This document shows positions 12,038 to 23,640 of a stretch of DNA of 64,000 nt, in pieces. Position numbers and translations under genes: made by a program. The DNA comes from Symbiodinium sp. CCMP2592 (Eukaryota > Sar > Dinophyceae > Suessiales > Symbiodiniaceae): the NCBI GenBank assembly GCA_905221615.1, contig CAJNDT010000950.1, positions 1 through 64,000 of the forward strand, written 5' to 3'. Under the pieces are notes generated by a model. That model did not search any database, had not been told where the DNA came from, and saw only the letters and a program-made list of their open reading frames with translations. Positions within the stretch are counted from its first letter, which is position 1. The number at the start of each line of letters is the position of its first letter.

Positions 12038-12841
12038 GGCAGCCACCTCAACAACGGCATCGTGTTTTTGGTGGACAAGAAGATGGGCACGTTGGACTTT
12101 CACGCCGAGCAGGGCTTCGCTGCCTGTTCTGAGGCTTTGTTGCGCAGGTTGTGCCAGCACATGGGTTGGACCGCCACCCAACCCAAATCAGGTGTGGACG
12201 CAGGACATCAGCTGGCTGTTGCCGCCATGCTCAACATGGACAACTCGTTGGTCGAAGAGGACGTGGTTCAACGAATCCTGGCAAGGCATCAGACTGACAA
12301 GTGGATGCCGGAGGTCGACGACAAGGACTTGGAAGCCGTCGTTCGGGACACGCTGCTCATTGGCGAGCAGGACAAGGCCCTCAAGGAGCTCAGTGCCCGT
12401 CGGTCCACGGTTTCGGCCAAAAGTCTACGACCCAAGGTATGCACGATGTACAAGAACGCCGTCTCGGACCTGGACAAGGACTTTTGGAAGGCCGGACAGG
12501 ACACACGCCGACGCAAGACTCAGAAGGCCGAGAAGGACAGCAAAAAGCTAAAGCAGCAGTACGACCGGGTGTACGCAAAGCTGAATGCCACGACGGACGA
12601 GCTTGTGAAGAGCATGGTTCCTGATACTGTACAGGTTTGGACGGACCCAAAGAATGGTCGTTGGAAGGTGTCGTACAAGACAGCTGTAGTCAGCATTACA
12701 CGTAGTATTTCATGGACACAAGTAGGTGAAGCTGCCGCCGGTCGAGCCTGTGTAACACAAGGTTGGTCATGGGTGGAGCACCACGAAGGACGTGATCCAC
12801 CCGAAAACTTGCAGGAGCGATTGACAAGGTTCGACTCCTGA
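12038..12841 (+). CDS. DDE-like gene, C-terminal exon
   Basis: Exon after the acceptor TTCCACGCAG at 12037. It reads SHLNNGIVFLVDKKMGTLDF, then helical segments (AACSEALLRRLCQHMGW, HQLAVAAMLNMDNSLVEED, ERTL-type acidic helix DKDLEAVVRDTLLIGEQD) and a lysine-rich coiled-coil-like stretch (TQKAEKDSKKLKQQYDRVY). The last 60 codons to TGA at 12841 look less constrained, so the true end or another intron may lie near 12640-12700. GGAC remains frequent. It most simply continues the gene begun at 6882, separated by a microsatellite-filled intron, but could be an independent gene since no linking transcript can be seen. Confidence 0.5.
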   Translation, partial: GSHLNNGIVFLVDKKMGTLDFHAEQGFAACSEALLRRLCQHMGWTATQPKSGVDAGHQLAVAAMLNMDNSLVEEDVVQRILARHQTDKWMPEVDDKDLEAVVRDTLLIGEQDKALKELSARRSTVSAKSLRPKVCTMYKNAVSDLDKDFWKAGQDTRRRKTQKAEKDSKKLKQQYDRVYAKLNATTDELVKSMVPDTVQVWTDPKNGRWKVSYKTAVVSITRSISWTQVGEAAAGRACVTQGWSWVEHHEGRDPPENLQERLTRFDS

Positions 12842-13345
12842 GTTCACTCGGACTTGACATGCCCGTGATTGGACTTTTTCTCCTCGTAGCACATCGTCGT
12901 TCAGCATCGATGCACACATTCGTCGGGCCCAAAAGAGGATTATTCCGCTTTGCACGCGTGTTTGATCCGTGCAATTGATGCTTCTAGTCAGACTTCTGTA
13001 ATGCACTGCTACGTGTGTGAGACAGTGGCGGTGATGTGGGTTCAAGTTCAGGAGCATGTCGTCCATGCATTGAGCACGTATTTTAAGTAGGCCAGACATG
13101 TACTGATATGGCGAGCCAACGCGCCCTCACTCACCTTCTGTGTAACTTTCCCCACGGACACACAAGATAATGAGTAGTCATGTAGCGCAACTGGAAATTG
13201 TACCAGAAATGTTTGTACTTGAAACCTAGGTTGTTATTCTCGGTGGGAGTCCATGAGAATTCAGTTTTGTTGAAATAAATGGAACGGAAAGAGTCTCTGT
13301 ACATGTCTCGACTCGTGGTTCCATCCTCGAAGTATTACTCGTGCC
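12842..13345. other. Intergenic spacer
   Basis: About 500 bp between the DDE-like gene and the kinase gene. No coding signature on either strand and no notable repeat. GGAC occurs twice near the left edge and is otherwise rare. Confidence 0.4.
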
Positions 13346-15310
13346 ATGGTGGCCCGGCCGAAGTTACAGGAGGTGGGACTGTCACGACGACCCTCGGCAT
13401 ACGCGCTGTTCATGCAGGACATGTGCAAGGACTCTGTGGACCCCAAATCTCGTCGTCGACTGTCCCGGAAAACATCACTTCGCGGTTCAAAACATTATCT
13501 GCGCAAGTGGCTTCTTGGCTGCAAAATCAATATAGATACTGACACATGTGCCCCTTGCCTAGAACCCCAAGTCATCTGAAGCCACGGGAAGTAAAATCTT
13601 GGCAATTCTGGTCAGGAACCCGAATATGCCATCTTAGCTACGTACCAAAGTTATTTACTTCAGACATAATTAATAAGATGTAGCTAAAAGTCCTAATACA
13701 AGTCATGTTACTTTTTACTCGGGGATTACCTTTTCACCCAATCGTCCAGTAAAATTCCTCTGTTCCCCGAGGCACAACCGAAAGGACCTCCGTGACGAGT
13801 ACACACGCAAGGCCAGGCAGGGCTACCAGGAGAATCGGGTCCAACGCGAAGAATTTCGACAGGCCAAACACACGGAAGTTCCCCCCGCTTCGTTCATGGA
13901 CAGAGAACTGCCGGACGTCGCAGAGTCGCAGGACTTCGACGGTCGTGGCATTTTTCGCTACACGGCCGAGGACCCACTGGTGCAGGAGAAACATATGGGT
14001 CGCGGCACGTACGGGGAGATTTTCGCTTGCACGTACCAGGGCCTGAAGTTAGCCTTGAAAGTGGCCGTTCGCACGCCGGACAGGGAGACTGCACTGTTGG
14101 ACGTGCACCAAGACGGTCTCGAAAAGACGTGGGACTTGACCCGTGAGTTCACTCTTTTGAGCCAGATAGGACCTCATCCGAATGTTCTGCGACTCTATGC
14201 CTTGCTGACATCCTCGACTGGGCACACGGGAATTCTAATGGAGCGGGCTTCCTGCGACCTCTTGAAGGCCACACGGGACTTGAAGACGGACGACCTTCAG
14301 GACGGAGTTCCCTGGAGCACACGACGAGCCCAAGTAACGACGTACTTTCGGCAGACACTCGCAGCTCTTACATTTGTGCACAGCAAAAACATCGTACATT
14401 TGGACGTGAAAACGAACAACTTCCTCGTGTTTCTCCTCGGCGAGCGGGTGGTGCTGTCCGACTTTGGTTTTTGCCGAGCTTTGCCACTCAATGGAAAAGC
14501 AAAAGTCAGAGCTGACGAAGTCTACACGACGTACTACCGGCCGATCGAGTGCCTTTACTCCGGGGACGGCAAGGCCTGGACCATGAATCCTAGTCGAAGA
14601 AAGTTGAAAGTAGTAAGCCCGGTGCGTATGTTCATTCTAGTAACACTTTATGATTTTGCGGATCTGAACTGCAGGACCAGATCAACCTCAGGCATTCCCG
14701 GATCCAACTGATGTCATTACTACTAGCAAACTCGCAATGGCCATTGTAATTGAAAACTTGACACAAAGATCTGATTCTTGATTCATAGAAGAGTCATGTC
14801 AGCACATGCAGTCGTAGACTCAGCTTCTTAGTCAAAGACATAGCCTGAAAAACTTCATATCTTGCTAGTAACAGCCATGTCTTTAAGAATTGACTTGTTT
14901 TTTGGCAGGAAGTATGACTATGTGTTTCATTTTGTTGTCGTTTCCCTTAACTGCTCAGCAGCTTCACTTTGATGAAAGAGGTGGAGATCGGCCCGAAGGC
15001 GGACATGTGGGCACTCGGTGTGGTGACGTGGGATTGCTACGCGAAGACGACACGCTCGCTGTTCACTCCCGACCCGAAGGGCTTCGTCAAGCACACGCCG
15101 ACCATCTCACAAGCGCTCGTTCGTTTCCAGACTGCATGGCGCGAGAGAGCACGCGACCTGCACTTGCTGGACGACGACATCGCTGCACACGTTTTCGGTT
15201 CATGCTTCACATTGGAGCAGGACAGGCGCAGCTCACTCGATTTGTTGAAGGATTTGCAGGGCCGTTTCACGAGGACAATTCAGTCGCTGGACGAAGAAGA
15301 GGAGCCGTAG
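13346..15310 (+). CDS. Protein kinase with HMG-box-like N-terminus
   Basis: Likely exons 13346 to about 13527, 13772-14609 (acceptor CCCCGAG, donor GTAGTA) and about 14962-15310 (TAG). N-terminal RRPSAYALFMQDM and, in the next exon, LRDEYTRKARQGYQENR match the first helix and third helix of an HMG-box; the middle helix is poorly covered. The kinase domain is complete: glycine loop GRGTYGEIF, lysine strand LALKVAV, catalytic loop VHLDVKTNNFLV, metal-binding LSDFGFCRAL, P+1 region TTYYRPIECLYSG, and ADMWALGVV with a late DRRSSLDLL. The catalytic Asp, the downstream Asn and DFG are present, so activity is expected; the usual HRD Arg is Leu (non-RD). The WYRAPE-like P+1 loop suggests a CMGC-type kinase. 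It is in line with the DDE-like and methyltransferase genes and GGAC-rich like them. Confidence 0.75.
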
Positions 15311-15560
15311 CAAGTCCCCGGTGTACGTAATGCTATAACTTTCCAACGTGTCTTTCGCAAAGTATGATTTTATGTCAGACAAGAGATGACGAATGTTGTC
15401 GCCGGTGGACTCGCCCGTGCAAGTTTTGCATGACACACGTTGTTCGATGACCCGATGTTTCGAATCATTGAATCAGTTCATTGAATCTCGTAAGAGAATT
15501 AACTTAAGAAGATTGCAGAAAACCAGAATAATGTATTAGACTTTGTGGTTGGGTTCTTTT
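15311..15560. other. Spacer after kinase gene
   Basis: No coding signature seen; AT-rich toward 15480-15540. Confidence 0.35.
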
Positions 15561-15567
15561 TGTTCAG

Positions 15568-15880
15568 TTCCCCGCTGTCACACGATTGACGACCGACTTG
15601 TGCATGTCAAGGACGGCCCTTCGGCAAGGATAAAAAGGGCCGCTCATTCTGCCATTTGGAATCTGTAGGTTCTACAGAACATGTACATGCAGAGGCGTGT
15701 CTGAAGTCCTAAGGATAATACACCGCTGTTCCCCCACACTCCTTGGCTAGATGCTTTCCATTTCCATGTTGCAGGCCCTGGGGCAGAGGCCACACCCTTC
15801 TCACTCTGGCAGCGACACACGGAGCACTTCAAGGACGGTTTCGGCCGCACAGTTCAGTGCAGTCTTGGATGGAATGTTCA
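15568..15880 (+). CDS. Two exon candidates upstream of the methyltransferase
   Basis: After TTGTTCAG at 15567 a frame reads CHTIDDRLVHVKDGPSA up to about 15633. After CATGTTGCAG at 15774 another reads GAEATPFSLWQRHTEHF then KDGFGRTVQ. Both carry the GGAC bias and look like genuine short exons. They may encode an N-terminal extension of the methyltransferase that starts at 16331, or a separate small gene. The intervening 15640-15770 and the following 15890-16320 show no coding signature. No domain recognised. Confidence 0.35.
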
Positions 15881-16330
15881 GATGTCCTATGTTTTGAAAT
15901 GCTGCTTACACTATGATGTTAGTTCGTTCTTGTTGAATGTGGTTTTAGTTTTCGGTTGGACTAGTCGCAGAGAGGCTCCCAATGGATTTCTTTTACTGTC
16001 GATTTGGAAAGCTTTGTTTTTCAATGTTTCTTGCTGCTGCTGGAAGAATGGGGTCAACCTTTCCGACCTGGTTTCATGATGGTCTCCAGAGAGCCAAGTC
16101 AGTCTTCTGGCTCCAGAACATCATCTGAACAGTGCAATGCAGGGGCAGCTATACTGATAAAAGCACGTCGTTCAGCAGGATTCATAAAGAGCATTATATA
16201 ATTGGACGAGAGGCCGGGGCTTGTGTTCGGAACGCCTATACCTATCGGCAAACTCATCGTCTCCCGGTTCCTTAGTCCTGCTTCCTGAGAGAACATCTGG
16301 CACTCGCTGTACAGTACACGTAGCTTACCC

Positions 16331-18611
16331 ATGGCTTTGCGGCGAGCGTTGCAGTTCCAGCCGGAGGACTTACCCACGCCGGACAGACCCCATCGCCGTA
16401 CTGCAGAAGTGGTGAAGCAAGTCGAGGTTCATATTCCGAAGTACAGCCTGCAACACTTTCCACGTACCCTGCCGGCGCATGCAACACGCACGAAGGACTT
16501 GTTCAGGCTCTGGGTCAGGAGGCTCGACCCCGAGGACGTGGCATACTGTCAGGACTTGGTGCGTGAAAGCACGCTCCTCGATGGACAATACGGGTCGATC
16601 TGCAGTGGGATGGACATCGCTGCGACGGTCATGAAGCAGTTCTGGGACTGGGCACGTTTCCACTGGGAGCTGGACTCGCCGGCATTCACTCACAAGTTCG
16701 CCTGCGAGAAGGAGCCCGCCAAACGCCAGTTCCTTTTGACGACGGACAGGAAGATCGAGCGCATGTTCTGTAACGCGACGGACCTGGAATATGACAAGGA
16801 AATCTGGGACTCGAAAACGAACACGTTCGTGCGCATGCCACGCTGTACGGTCATGACGGCGGGCTTCCCATGTCAGGATTGTTCTGTCCTGAACCCGTCG
16901 TCGTCCACGTCGGCCAACAGATCCTGCGTTGCCGACGGCACTCTTCGCACTGGCTCCGTGCTGCAGGGCATCGTTCACTACCTGCAGTCGACGGGCCTCG
17001 TCGGACCGAATTTCTGTTTGTTTGAGAACGTCGCCGGACTGAAGACCAAGACCCGTAACGCCGACGGCAGCACTGGACCCTCCAACCTGGACCATGTCGG
17101 ACACTTGATCAGCACAAAGACAGATCGTTTGCTGCATGTCTGGGAGTTGGACCCACGAATGTTCGGTGTTCCACAAAGTCGAAAGCGGCTGTGGATGACA
17201 GCCATTCCACGCCGGATCTTCGAGGGACTCCTTCCAGAACACGAAGTACAAAAGATGCTGAACAGCATCATGGACACACTCCTGGGTCTGAAGGAGATCT
17301 CGGTGTCGGAGTACCTGGTCAACTCGAGGCCCATGCTTAGATGGCAATGGTTCCTCGTACACCTCGCAGGGAGCATGGTTCCAGGGATATTGTAGTAGTT
17401 CTGATTTTTTACTCAGTAAGTTCGGAGAATTGAAGACAGAGTATCAGAGTATCGTCTTCATCTTTCTGGTTTCTGGCAGGAGTAGTAGCTTCCCACATCC
17501 TTGCCATCATCGAATCAGGTGTAGTTCTGTGAGATTGAGCTTATTTGCTGCTGCATTACTCCCCTACCACCGACATACAGTACAGTTGTTTTTCTCGTTT
17601 TGAAGTTGATTCAGGACATGTGTTTTAGTTAAGGTCCTTGGGTGCGTCTGACGGGAGGATCAGGTTTCTTCAAGATACTTCTTTCATGCCACGGCTTGTT
17701 GTACTGCCTTGATTGAAAAATAGGGACGTAGTGCTAAATGTAGGTTCGCAGGTGTGTTTCTAGGTGTACTCATGCAATAAGTACTTTCTACTTGTATTCT
17801 GTTCTGATGCAGGTGCGTGCATATGGCGAAGTTCACCACGGAGTACAACAAGAAGTTGCAGCAGCTCCAAACACGACGGGCTCGTCGTCGCCGGGCAGAA
17901 CGACAAGACTCACAGGTCGAGGAGTCGCAGGACACTCAGTCACAGCCGCAGGACAGACTGGTGGGAGAATTCCGGCGACAATCCTTCGCATCAAGCCGGG
18001 CAACAAGTTTCAGCCACCTCAGCACATGCTCGTCGGGCACCCGGACCCTGAAACGTGAGAAGATCGTCACCAAGGACTGGTTAAAGAAATTCCGCCGGGC
18101 AGCTCGGACACGGCCGTACCTCAAGTGCATGACGGCCCGAAAACGCAGGACTTTGTTCAAGCTTGGCGTGAGGAACTTCCCAAGCGAGACTCTTCAGGTC
18201 GTCGACATCTCGCAGGACAAGTTTGCCCACTTAACGAACCACTCGCCGTGCGTGACACCAAAGGGCGAGCGGTACTTGACATCGGAGTGCCGGTGCATGC
18301 TCCCATTGGAGTCGTTGCGCTTGCAAGGGGCATGGTTCACGGAGGACGACACACGACTGGAAAACTTCCCGCAGAGCCTGCTGGCAGATCTTGCTGGCAA
18401 TGCTTTTGAAGCGAGCTGCTTCGCCGCGACGTTTTGGGCCACGCTGGTCTGCTATGGACGACTCCGTGCCCTTAATGAGAGCAGCAGGGCAGGTCGTGGT
18501 CCCCGTCGTGCACTTGAAGTGCCGGCACTGAGAAGGTACAACACACCGGAGTTCGACTCGCAGGTTCTTTTGGACTTCGATGATTCGGAGGACGAGGAGA
18601 CACACGCATAG
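16331..18611 (+). CDS. C5 cytosine DNA methyltransferase
   Basis: Transfers a methyl group from S-adenosylmethionine to carbon 5 of cytosine in DNA. Exon 1 runs from ATG 16331 to about 17310-17340, the last from 17813 (acceptor TTCTGATGCAG) to TAG 18611. Family motifs appear in order: motif I SICSGMDIAATV (residues about 89-100), motif IV TAGFPCQDCSVLNP with catalytic Cys181, motif VI FENVAGL (231-237), motif VIII FGVPQSRKRLW (278-288) and, in the last exon, motif X LAGNAFEASC. All catalytic positions are intact. The N-terminal 85 residues and the basic, Gln-rich segment after 17823 (NKKLQQLQTRRARRRRAE) match no domain I know; no BAH, CXXC or bromo-adjacent domain is visible. An exon may be missed in 17400-17800. 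GGAC is about tenfold commoner than GTCC in exon 1. It ends the one-way array; cargo of a mobile element and host gene are both possible. Confidence 0.85.
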
Positions 18612-19429
18612 CACGGACGCTCGACTTTCCCGCAGTGCCCAGGTTGAAAATGTGCGTCGGCTACCTAATGTATTAGTATACATACGTAATGTAGTCAAAA
18701 TTATTGAAATCAAAGTCTAGTCTATGTGGAATCAATGATTCAAGCCAGCATATACGGAATAATACTTTTTGTAGATGTTAGCCAGCAATCGCCCTTTCAA
18801 GAAATTATAACTTGGAGCTGCAGCTCATTTCAGAAGCTTCTCAATTTCATTCGTCATTGATAGCACTCTGAGTCTCAGGTTTCACATCCTAGGCATTAGC
18901 AATGCATGAGTTTTTTGGTTTGTTTTTGCTGCCGCTGGAATAGGTAAGCCCCGAGTAGGCAGTAGTGCAGTGTGTGTAGTTTTGAACCCCATGCCCGTCC
19001 AGTCATCGTCAGGGAGCCTGAACGTGTAATTTCCAAACCCTACACTAGACTAACCCCTTAACCTGTTCCTTAAACCCCTATGGTTTAAACTCCAAACATG
19101 TTCCGAACAAATACGATTCGATAGAGCTGCGACTGTCATGGATTGCAGGACACCCAGAGATCCAGACTGCCAGAGCTGCGCTGCTTCCAGTCGGATTGGT
19201 CGTTGCGACCACACGCAGGGCGTTTCTTTCTAGTTCAAGTCATATCTGTAATGCTAACTCCGACAGTTCAATAAGCACACCTCGCCGGACCTGGGAATGC
19301 AGGGTTTGAAATGACAATTGTGATTTGGAATGCTTGCTTTTCTCATGACAATAGTGAGAAGGGTTGATTACTGACACATATTTTGTTGCCCAATGCCCCG
19401 TGATTTGTTTGGCAACTCAAGCAAGTGTG
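18612..19429. other. Intergenic; end of gene array
   Basis: No supported gene. TTTAGGG-type degenerate motifs (ACCCTACACT, CTTAAACCCCTA) first appear near 19040-19085, marking the switch from the gene array to repeat-rich DNA. Confidence 0.4.
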
Positions 19430-19447
19430 TGCGTGTGTGTGTGTGTG

Positions 19448-19478
<31 letters not shown>

Positions 19479-19489
19479 GTGTGTGTGCA
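19430..19489 (+). repeat. (GT)n(CTGT)n microsatellite
   Basis: GT dinucleotides, then seven or so CTGT units, then GT again. Open frames on both strands here are repeat artefacts. Confidence 0.95.
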
Positions 19490-19579
19490 ATCCTTGCTGC
19501 CATCCAATGTGTTTGAAGAACGTAAGGCGTGCACTTCATCTGTATGTGCTTTTCGTTTCGTTTACCTATGGCATCCTGG

Positions 19580-21060
19580 TTATCATTGAAATGTGTCGGA
19601 AACGCACTTGAAGTGCCCTTGATCTGTTTTTGGTTTTGGCACACCTTACTATTGAAATGCGCTTGAAATGCGCTTGAAATGCGCTTGCTTTCCTCGAAGG
19701 CGCTGCTCCTTGCTAAGGCCTGGCAAGCCTCCCTACCCTTGAAATGCGCTTGAAATGCGCTTGATCTGTGTTTGGTTTGGGTTTCGCTGCTAAACCACGG
19801 AATCCTTCACTTTGGAAATGCAATTGAACTGCGCTTGAAAGGCACTGGATCTGCATTTGCTTTGGGACCTCCTCTTCTTTTATGGAATCCACCTTACTAT
19901 TGAAATGCGCTTGAAATGCGCTTGAAATGCGCTTGAAATGCGCTTTCCTCGAAGGCCTGGCAAGCCTCCCTACCCTTGAAATGCGCTTGAAATGCGCTTG
20001 AAATGCGCTTGATCTGTATTTGGTTTGGGTTTCGGTGATAAACCACGGAATCCTTCTCTTTGGAAATGCAATGGAAATGCGCTTGCTTTGGGACCTCCTC
20101 TTATTTTATGGAATCCACGTTACTAGTGAAATGCGCTTGAAATGCGCTTGAAATGCGCTTGAAATGCGCTTGAAATGCGCTGCTCCTTGCTTTCCTCGAA
20201 GGCCTGGCAAGCCTCCCTACCCTTGAAATGCGCTTGAAATGCGCTTGAAATGCGCTTGATCTGTGTTTGGTTTGGGTTTCGCTGCTAAACCACGGAATCC
20301 TTTTCTTTGGAAATGCAATTGAACTGCGCTTGAAAGGCACTGGATCTGCATTTGCTTTGGGACCTCCTCTTCTTTTATGGAATCCACCTTACTATTGAAA
20401 TGCGCTTGAAATGCGCTTGAAATGCGCTTTCCTCGAAGGCCTGGCAAGCCTCCCTACCCTTGAAATGCGCTTGAAATGCCCTTGAAATGCGCTTGATCTG
20501 TATTTGGTTTGGGTTTCGGTGATAAACCACGGAATCCTTCTCTTTGGAAATGCAATTGAACTGCGCTTGCTTTGGGACCTCCTCTTATTTTATGGAATCC
20601 ACGTTACTAGTGGAATGCGCTTGAAATGCGCTTGAAATGCGCTTGAAATGCGCTTGAAACGCGCTGCTCCTTGCATTCCTCCAAGGCCTGGCAAGCCTCC
20701 CTACCCTTGAAATGCGCTTGAAATGCGCTTGATCTGCGCTTGATCTGTGTTTGGTTTGGGTTTCGCTGTTAAAGCACGGAATCCTTCTCTTTGGAAATGC
20801 AATTGAACTGCGCTTGAAAGGCACTGGATCTGCATTTGCTTTGGGACCTCCTCTTCTTTTATGGAATCCACCTTACTATTGAAATGCGCTTGAAACGCGC
20901 TGCTCCTTGCATTCCTCCAAGGCCTGGCAAGCCTCCCTACCCTTGAAATGCGCTTGAAATGCGCTTGAAATGCGCTTGATCTGTATTTGGTTTGGGTTTC
21001 GCTGTTAAACAACGGAAACATACTTACCATTGAATTGCCCTTGAAAAGCGTTTCAATCAC
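19580..21060 (+). repeat. Hierarchical satellite: 11-bp unit, ~243-bp monomers
   Basis: The basic unit is GCTTGAAATGC (11 bp) in runs of two to five, separated by a unique block that starts GATCTGT(G/A)TTTGG. That block begins near 19763, 20011, 20258, 20495, 20742 and 20978, so monomers are 236-248 bp. Two block types alternate: GATCTGTG with GCTGCTAAAC or GCTGTTAAAG, and GATCTGTA with GGTGATAAAC (the last copy is mixed), giving a dimer of about 485 bp. Degenerate units continue to about 21440. Minus-strand frames with 11-residue repeats are by-products of the 33-bp (3 x 11) periodicity. Confidence 0.9.
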
Positions 21061-22637
21061 GCTGGATCAGTTGTGCTTTGCTTGTGTTTCCTGAACCAAT
21101 GCCATGATTGATACTCGCCCTTCAGCTGCACTTGAAACGTTTTTGGCTGGCACTTGATCTGCCCTCGGTCCCTGGTGGCAATATAATAAAGCCCCGGCAG
21201 TCGTGGTCCTTAGCATTAAACTGCAGTTGACATGTGAATGTGCTTGGACACATATAATATAAACCTGTGCAATGAGCTTGATCTGCAGTTGCTCTGTCTC
21301 TGCATGGCACTTGCTGTGCACGTCCTGTTGCCTGGCTGGCTCTCTGTCTCTGCAACACTGCTGCAATTCCTCCGTGTGAACGATCTGATCTAGGCAGTTC
21401 ATTGCTGTGCATCTGCATTTCAGCCCTTGTTTGCGTGCCGATGCATTTGCACTGCATGCACTTGAAACACAAGTGGATTGTCTTACCTGTGTGGTGTACA
21501 CTTCGATCTAAACCCTTTGTCTATGGTTTCACCACAGCCCTTTTTATGAGCAGGTCGACTCTGAGTGATTCCCAGACATCCTGTGCATGACACACGCTTG
21601 CTTTGCTTTAACAACGTCCAGTGCCAACCCTACAGACATGTTGGTCGATTTATCAAGGAAGCTCACAAGGCCAGCCAGCCTGTTCAAGATTTTTGCAGCA
21701 AAGACTTTGCATTGGCCCGCACGGTAACACAAGGCCCTCTTCGCATGGAAACCTTTAAAAGAACAGCTTCTCCAAACCATGATGCACGACTTCATATCAA
21801 GGCTTCGCAAAACAAAAACCTTCGATCCACGGTTCCTCATTTCGGTATGGATTTCGCTATGAACATGCAAAGTGGACCACTCCGCAGTCTTCAAAAATGA
21901 CCCCTGTGAAAATCGGACCCGGTCCGAGCCTCTAGGTACGCCCCATCCCCGCTGGTAGGCGTTCCCCGCTTAAGTTGCCGCCCAAAATATTGCGTGGCCG
22001 TGTTACATTGTAGTTTGAATGAGTTACACAACCACACCGTCTTATACCAACTGCAGCATCGGAAATAGCTGGCATTCCAGCACTGCAGCATCATCATCGG
22101 ATGATGTTCGGTCATTCGGGGTCACCTGGCCCTAAACACTGTACCCTAAACCCTAAGCCTTAAATCTAAAGTAAACCTACCTGAATCCGTGCGACCTCCA
22201 GCTCAAATCCCAAGAGCCTGAGCCCCTGAAACCGCGCACCCACAACCCTGACGTAGGGGCCTTTAAGGAGCTGGCGGTGGATCTCTGAAAGAGGCCTCAT
22301 ACTAGTAACGCCGTAGATCGAGCCCAGAACACGGTTTGAGGATTTGCTAAGCCCGCAACCCTCAGCCGGAGAGGGAGTGGAGCATGAGGCTTAGGTGTTC
22401 GGGCTAGAGACCATGGGATGCCTCTTTGGCCGGTGTTTTGCTCTGAATATACCCATAGGACCATAGCAGTTCCTTTTTGGGAACACCTTTATAGAATGTT
22501 AAATGTGAATCCCAAGATGGAACTACTGTGGAGCCTCTAGGTAAGTCTACACCTGGATTTAGTTCCGGAGCTCGGCACAATAACAGAGTTGTTCTCAGGA
22601 TTAACCGGTGGCGCCTTCATTGCTTTGTTGAAGGGTG
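21061..22637. other. Repeat-derived, no gene
   Basis: The left part is decayed satellite. A copy of the short element found in the 8.4-kb intron lies at 21934-21985 (GGTACGCCCCATCCCCGC, then CCCCGCTTAAGTTG). A hairpin-like element with GGAACTACTGTGG arms is at about 22450-22540. No coding exon that I can support. Confidence 0.45.
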
Positions 22638-22740
22638 TGGGTAGTCGTCAAAATTAAGGTCCCTTTTTGGGTACCCTAAATAACAGGTGCCGTATCTTCA
22701 TCGGGACCCAAAAAGGGACTATAATTTTGACAACCACCCA
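22638..22740. mobile_element. MITE-like element, GTCAAAATTA family
   Basis: Inverted arms TGGGTAGTCGTCAAAATTA and its near complement enclose about 60 bp; the inner arms are GGTCCCTTTTTGGG and CCCAAAAAGGGACT. A second copy, split by another element, is at 40541-40735. No coding capacity. Confidence 0.7.
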
Positions 22741-22914
22741 TATCCGATTCACGAGTATGTCGGATCCTGCCTTTATTTATACTGAAGGATCGGGCTTGAT
22801 TTCCCGTAGCAGCAAAATCACGAAGATCCGTGCAAATTCAATGTTGTACTTTCCAGTGCTGCTGCGAGGTCGATGTTCGAGAAGCTCCAGGTGCAAGCTC
22901 CGTCGGCAAATTCC

Positions 22915-22995
22915 CAAAACCCTAAACCCCCAAACCCTAAACCCCTAAACACCCAACCCCTAAAGCCTAAACCCTAAACCAAAGCCCTAAACCCC
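22915..22995. repeat. Telomere-like CCCTAAA tract
   Basis: Imperfect CCCTAAA/CCCCTAAA units, with the opposite orientation (TTTAGGG) at 23135-23165. One of many such tracts in 22-64 kb. Confidence 0.75.
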
Positions 22996-23465
22996 AAAAC
23001 CCGTAGCTCACCCTAGTGACAGGGGTCCTCGGGCGAACCGGAGGCCCAACACTAAAGCTAAAGCCGCGGAGCCAAAGAGCAGAATGAAGCGCAAAGCCGT
23101 GACCGTTAAGGTGAAAGCCCTGTGCCAACTGAAACGGTTTAGGGTTTAGGGGTTTAGGGTTTAGGAACGTTCGTATCTTTCGGTTCCAGAACAGCTAGCC
23201 ACGGGAGGCAGACTTTCTTAGGCAGACTGTCTTAATGGCCTGTTTCGGGGGATGCTGAAACAGGAAGAGCACTGATTTGATCTGGATTCTGAAGGGCCAC
23301 CAACGCCTACATGACAACGGCCTCATGACAATCTAGTGTGTAACAGCCAACAGCTAGACTGACTCACGGTCATTTCCACAGACATATTATCTTCCGGTCT
23401 GCACTGCTGTGCAGCCATGATAGAAGGATCTTTTCTGATGTCGGATTGGATGGCCGTTTCGCGTT

Positions 23466-23640
23466 GTGGAAGGCGTAGAAAGCTCTTTAAAGCTCATGTT
23501 GACCTCTGCCCTGCGCCGCAGATTCGCGAGATGGAGAAGCGATCTTCTGAACGCCGGCGGGAAGAGCTGGCCCACTTGGATGTCCGCGGCTCAGTGGCTT
23601 CGGGCGTTCGGAGGATTTGGAAGGATTGGGCGGCTGAGTA
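23466..23640 (+). pseudogene. Exon fragment, frameshifted paralogue of 35865-36020
   Basis: Aligns with 35865-36020. Shared stretch: RRFARWRSDLLNA, against HRFARWRGDLPNA in the other copy. Differences between the copies fall mostly on third positions in this frame, so it was once translated. After NA this copy has about two extra bases relative to the other, so the conserved LDVRGSVASGVRRI lies in a different frame. Probably decayed. Family not recognised. Confidence 0.4.

Noticed and set aside
16370..17362. 330-codon minus-strand frame opposite the methyltransferase
   Set aside because: Antisense shadow of the motif-bearing + strand exon.
20101..21060. Minus-strand frames with repeated AFQAHFKRISS peptide
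   Set aside because: They follow from the 11-bp satellite unit, which is open in three phases on one strand; no start, splice or conserved end.
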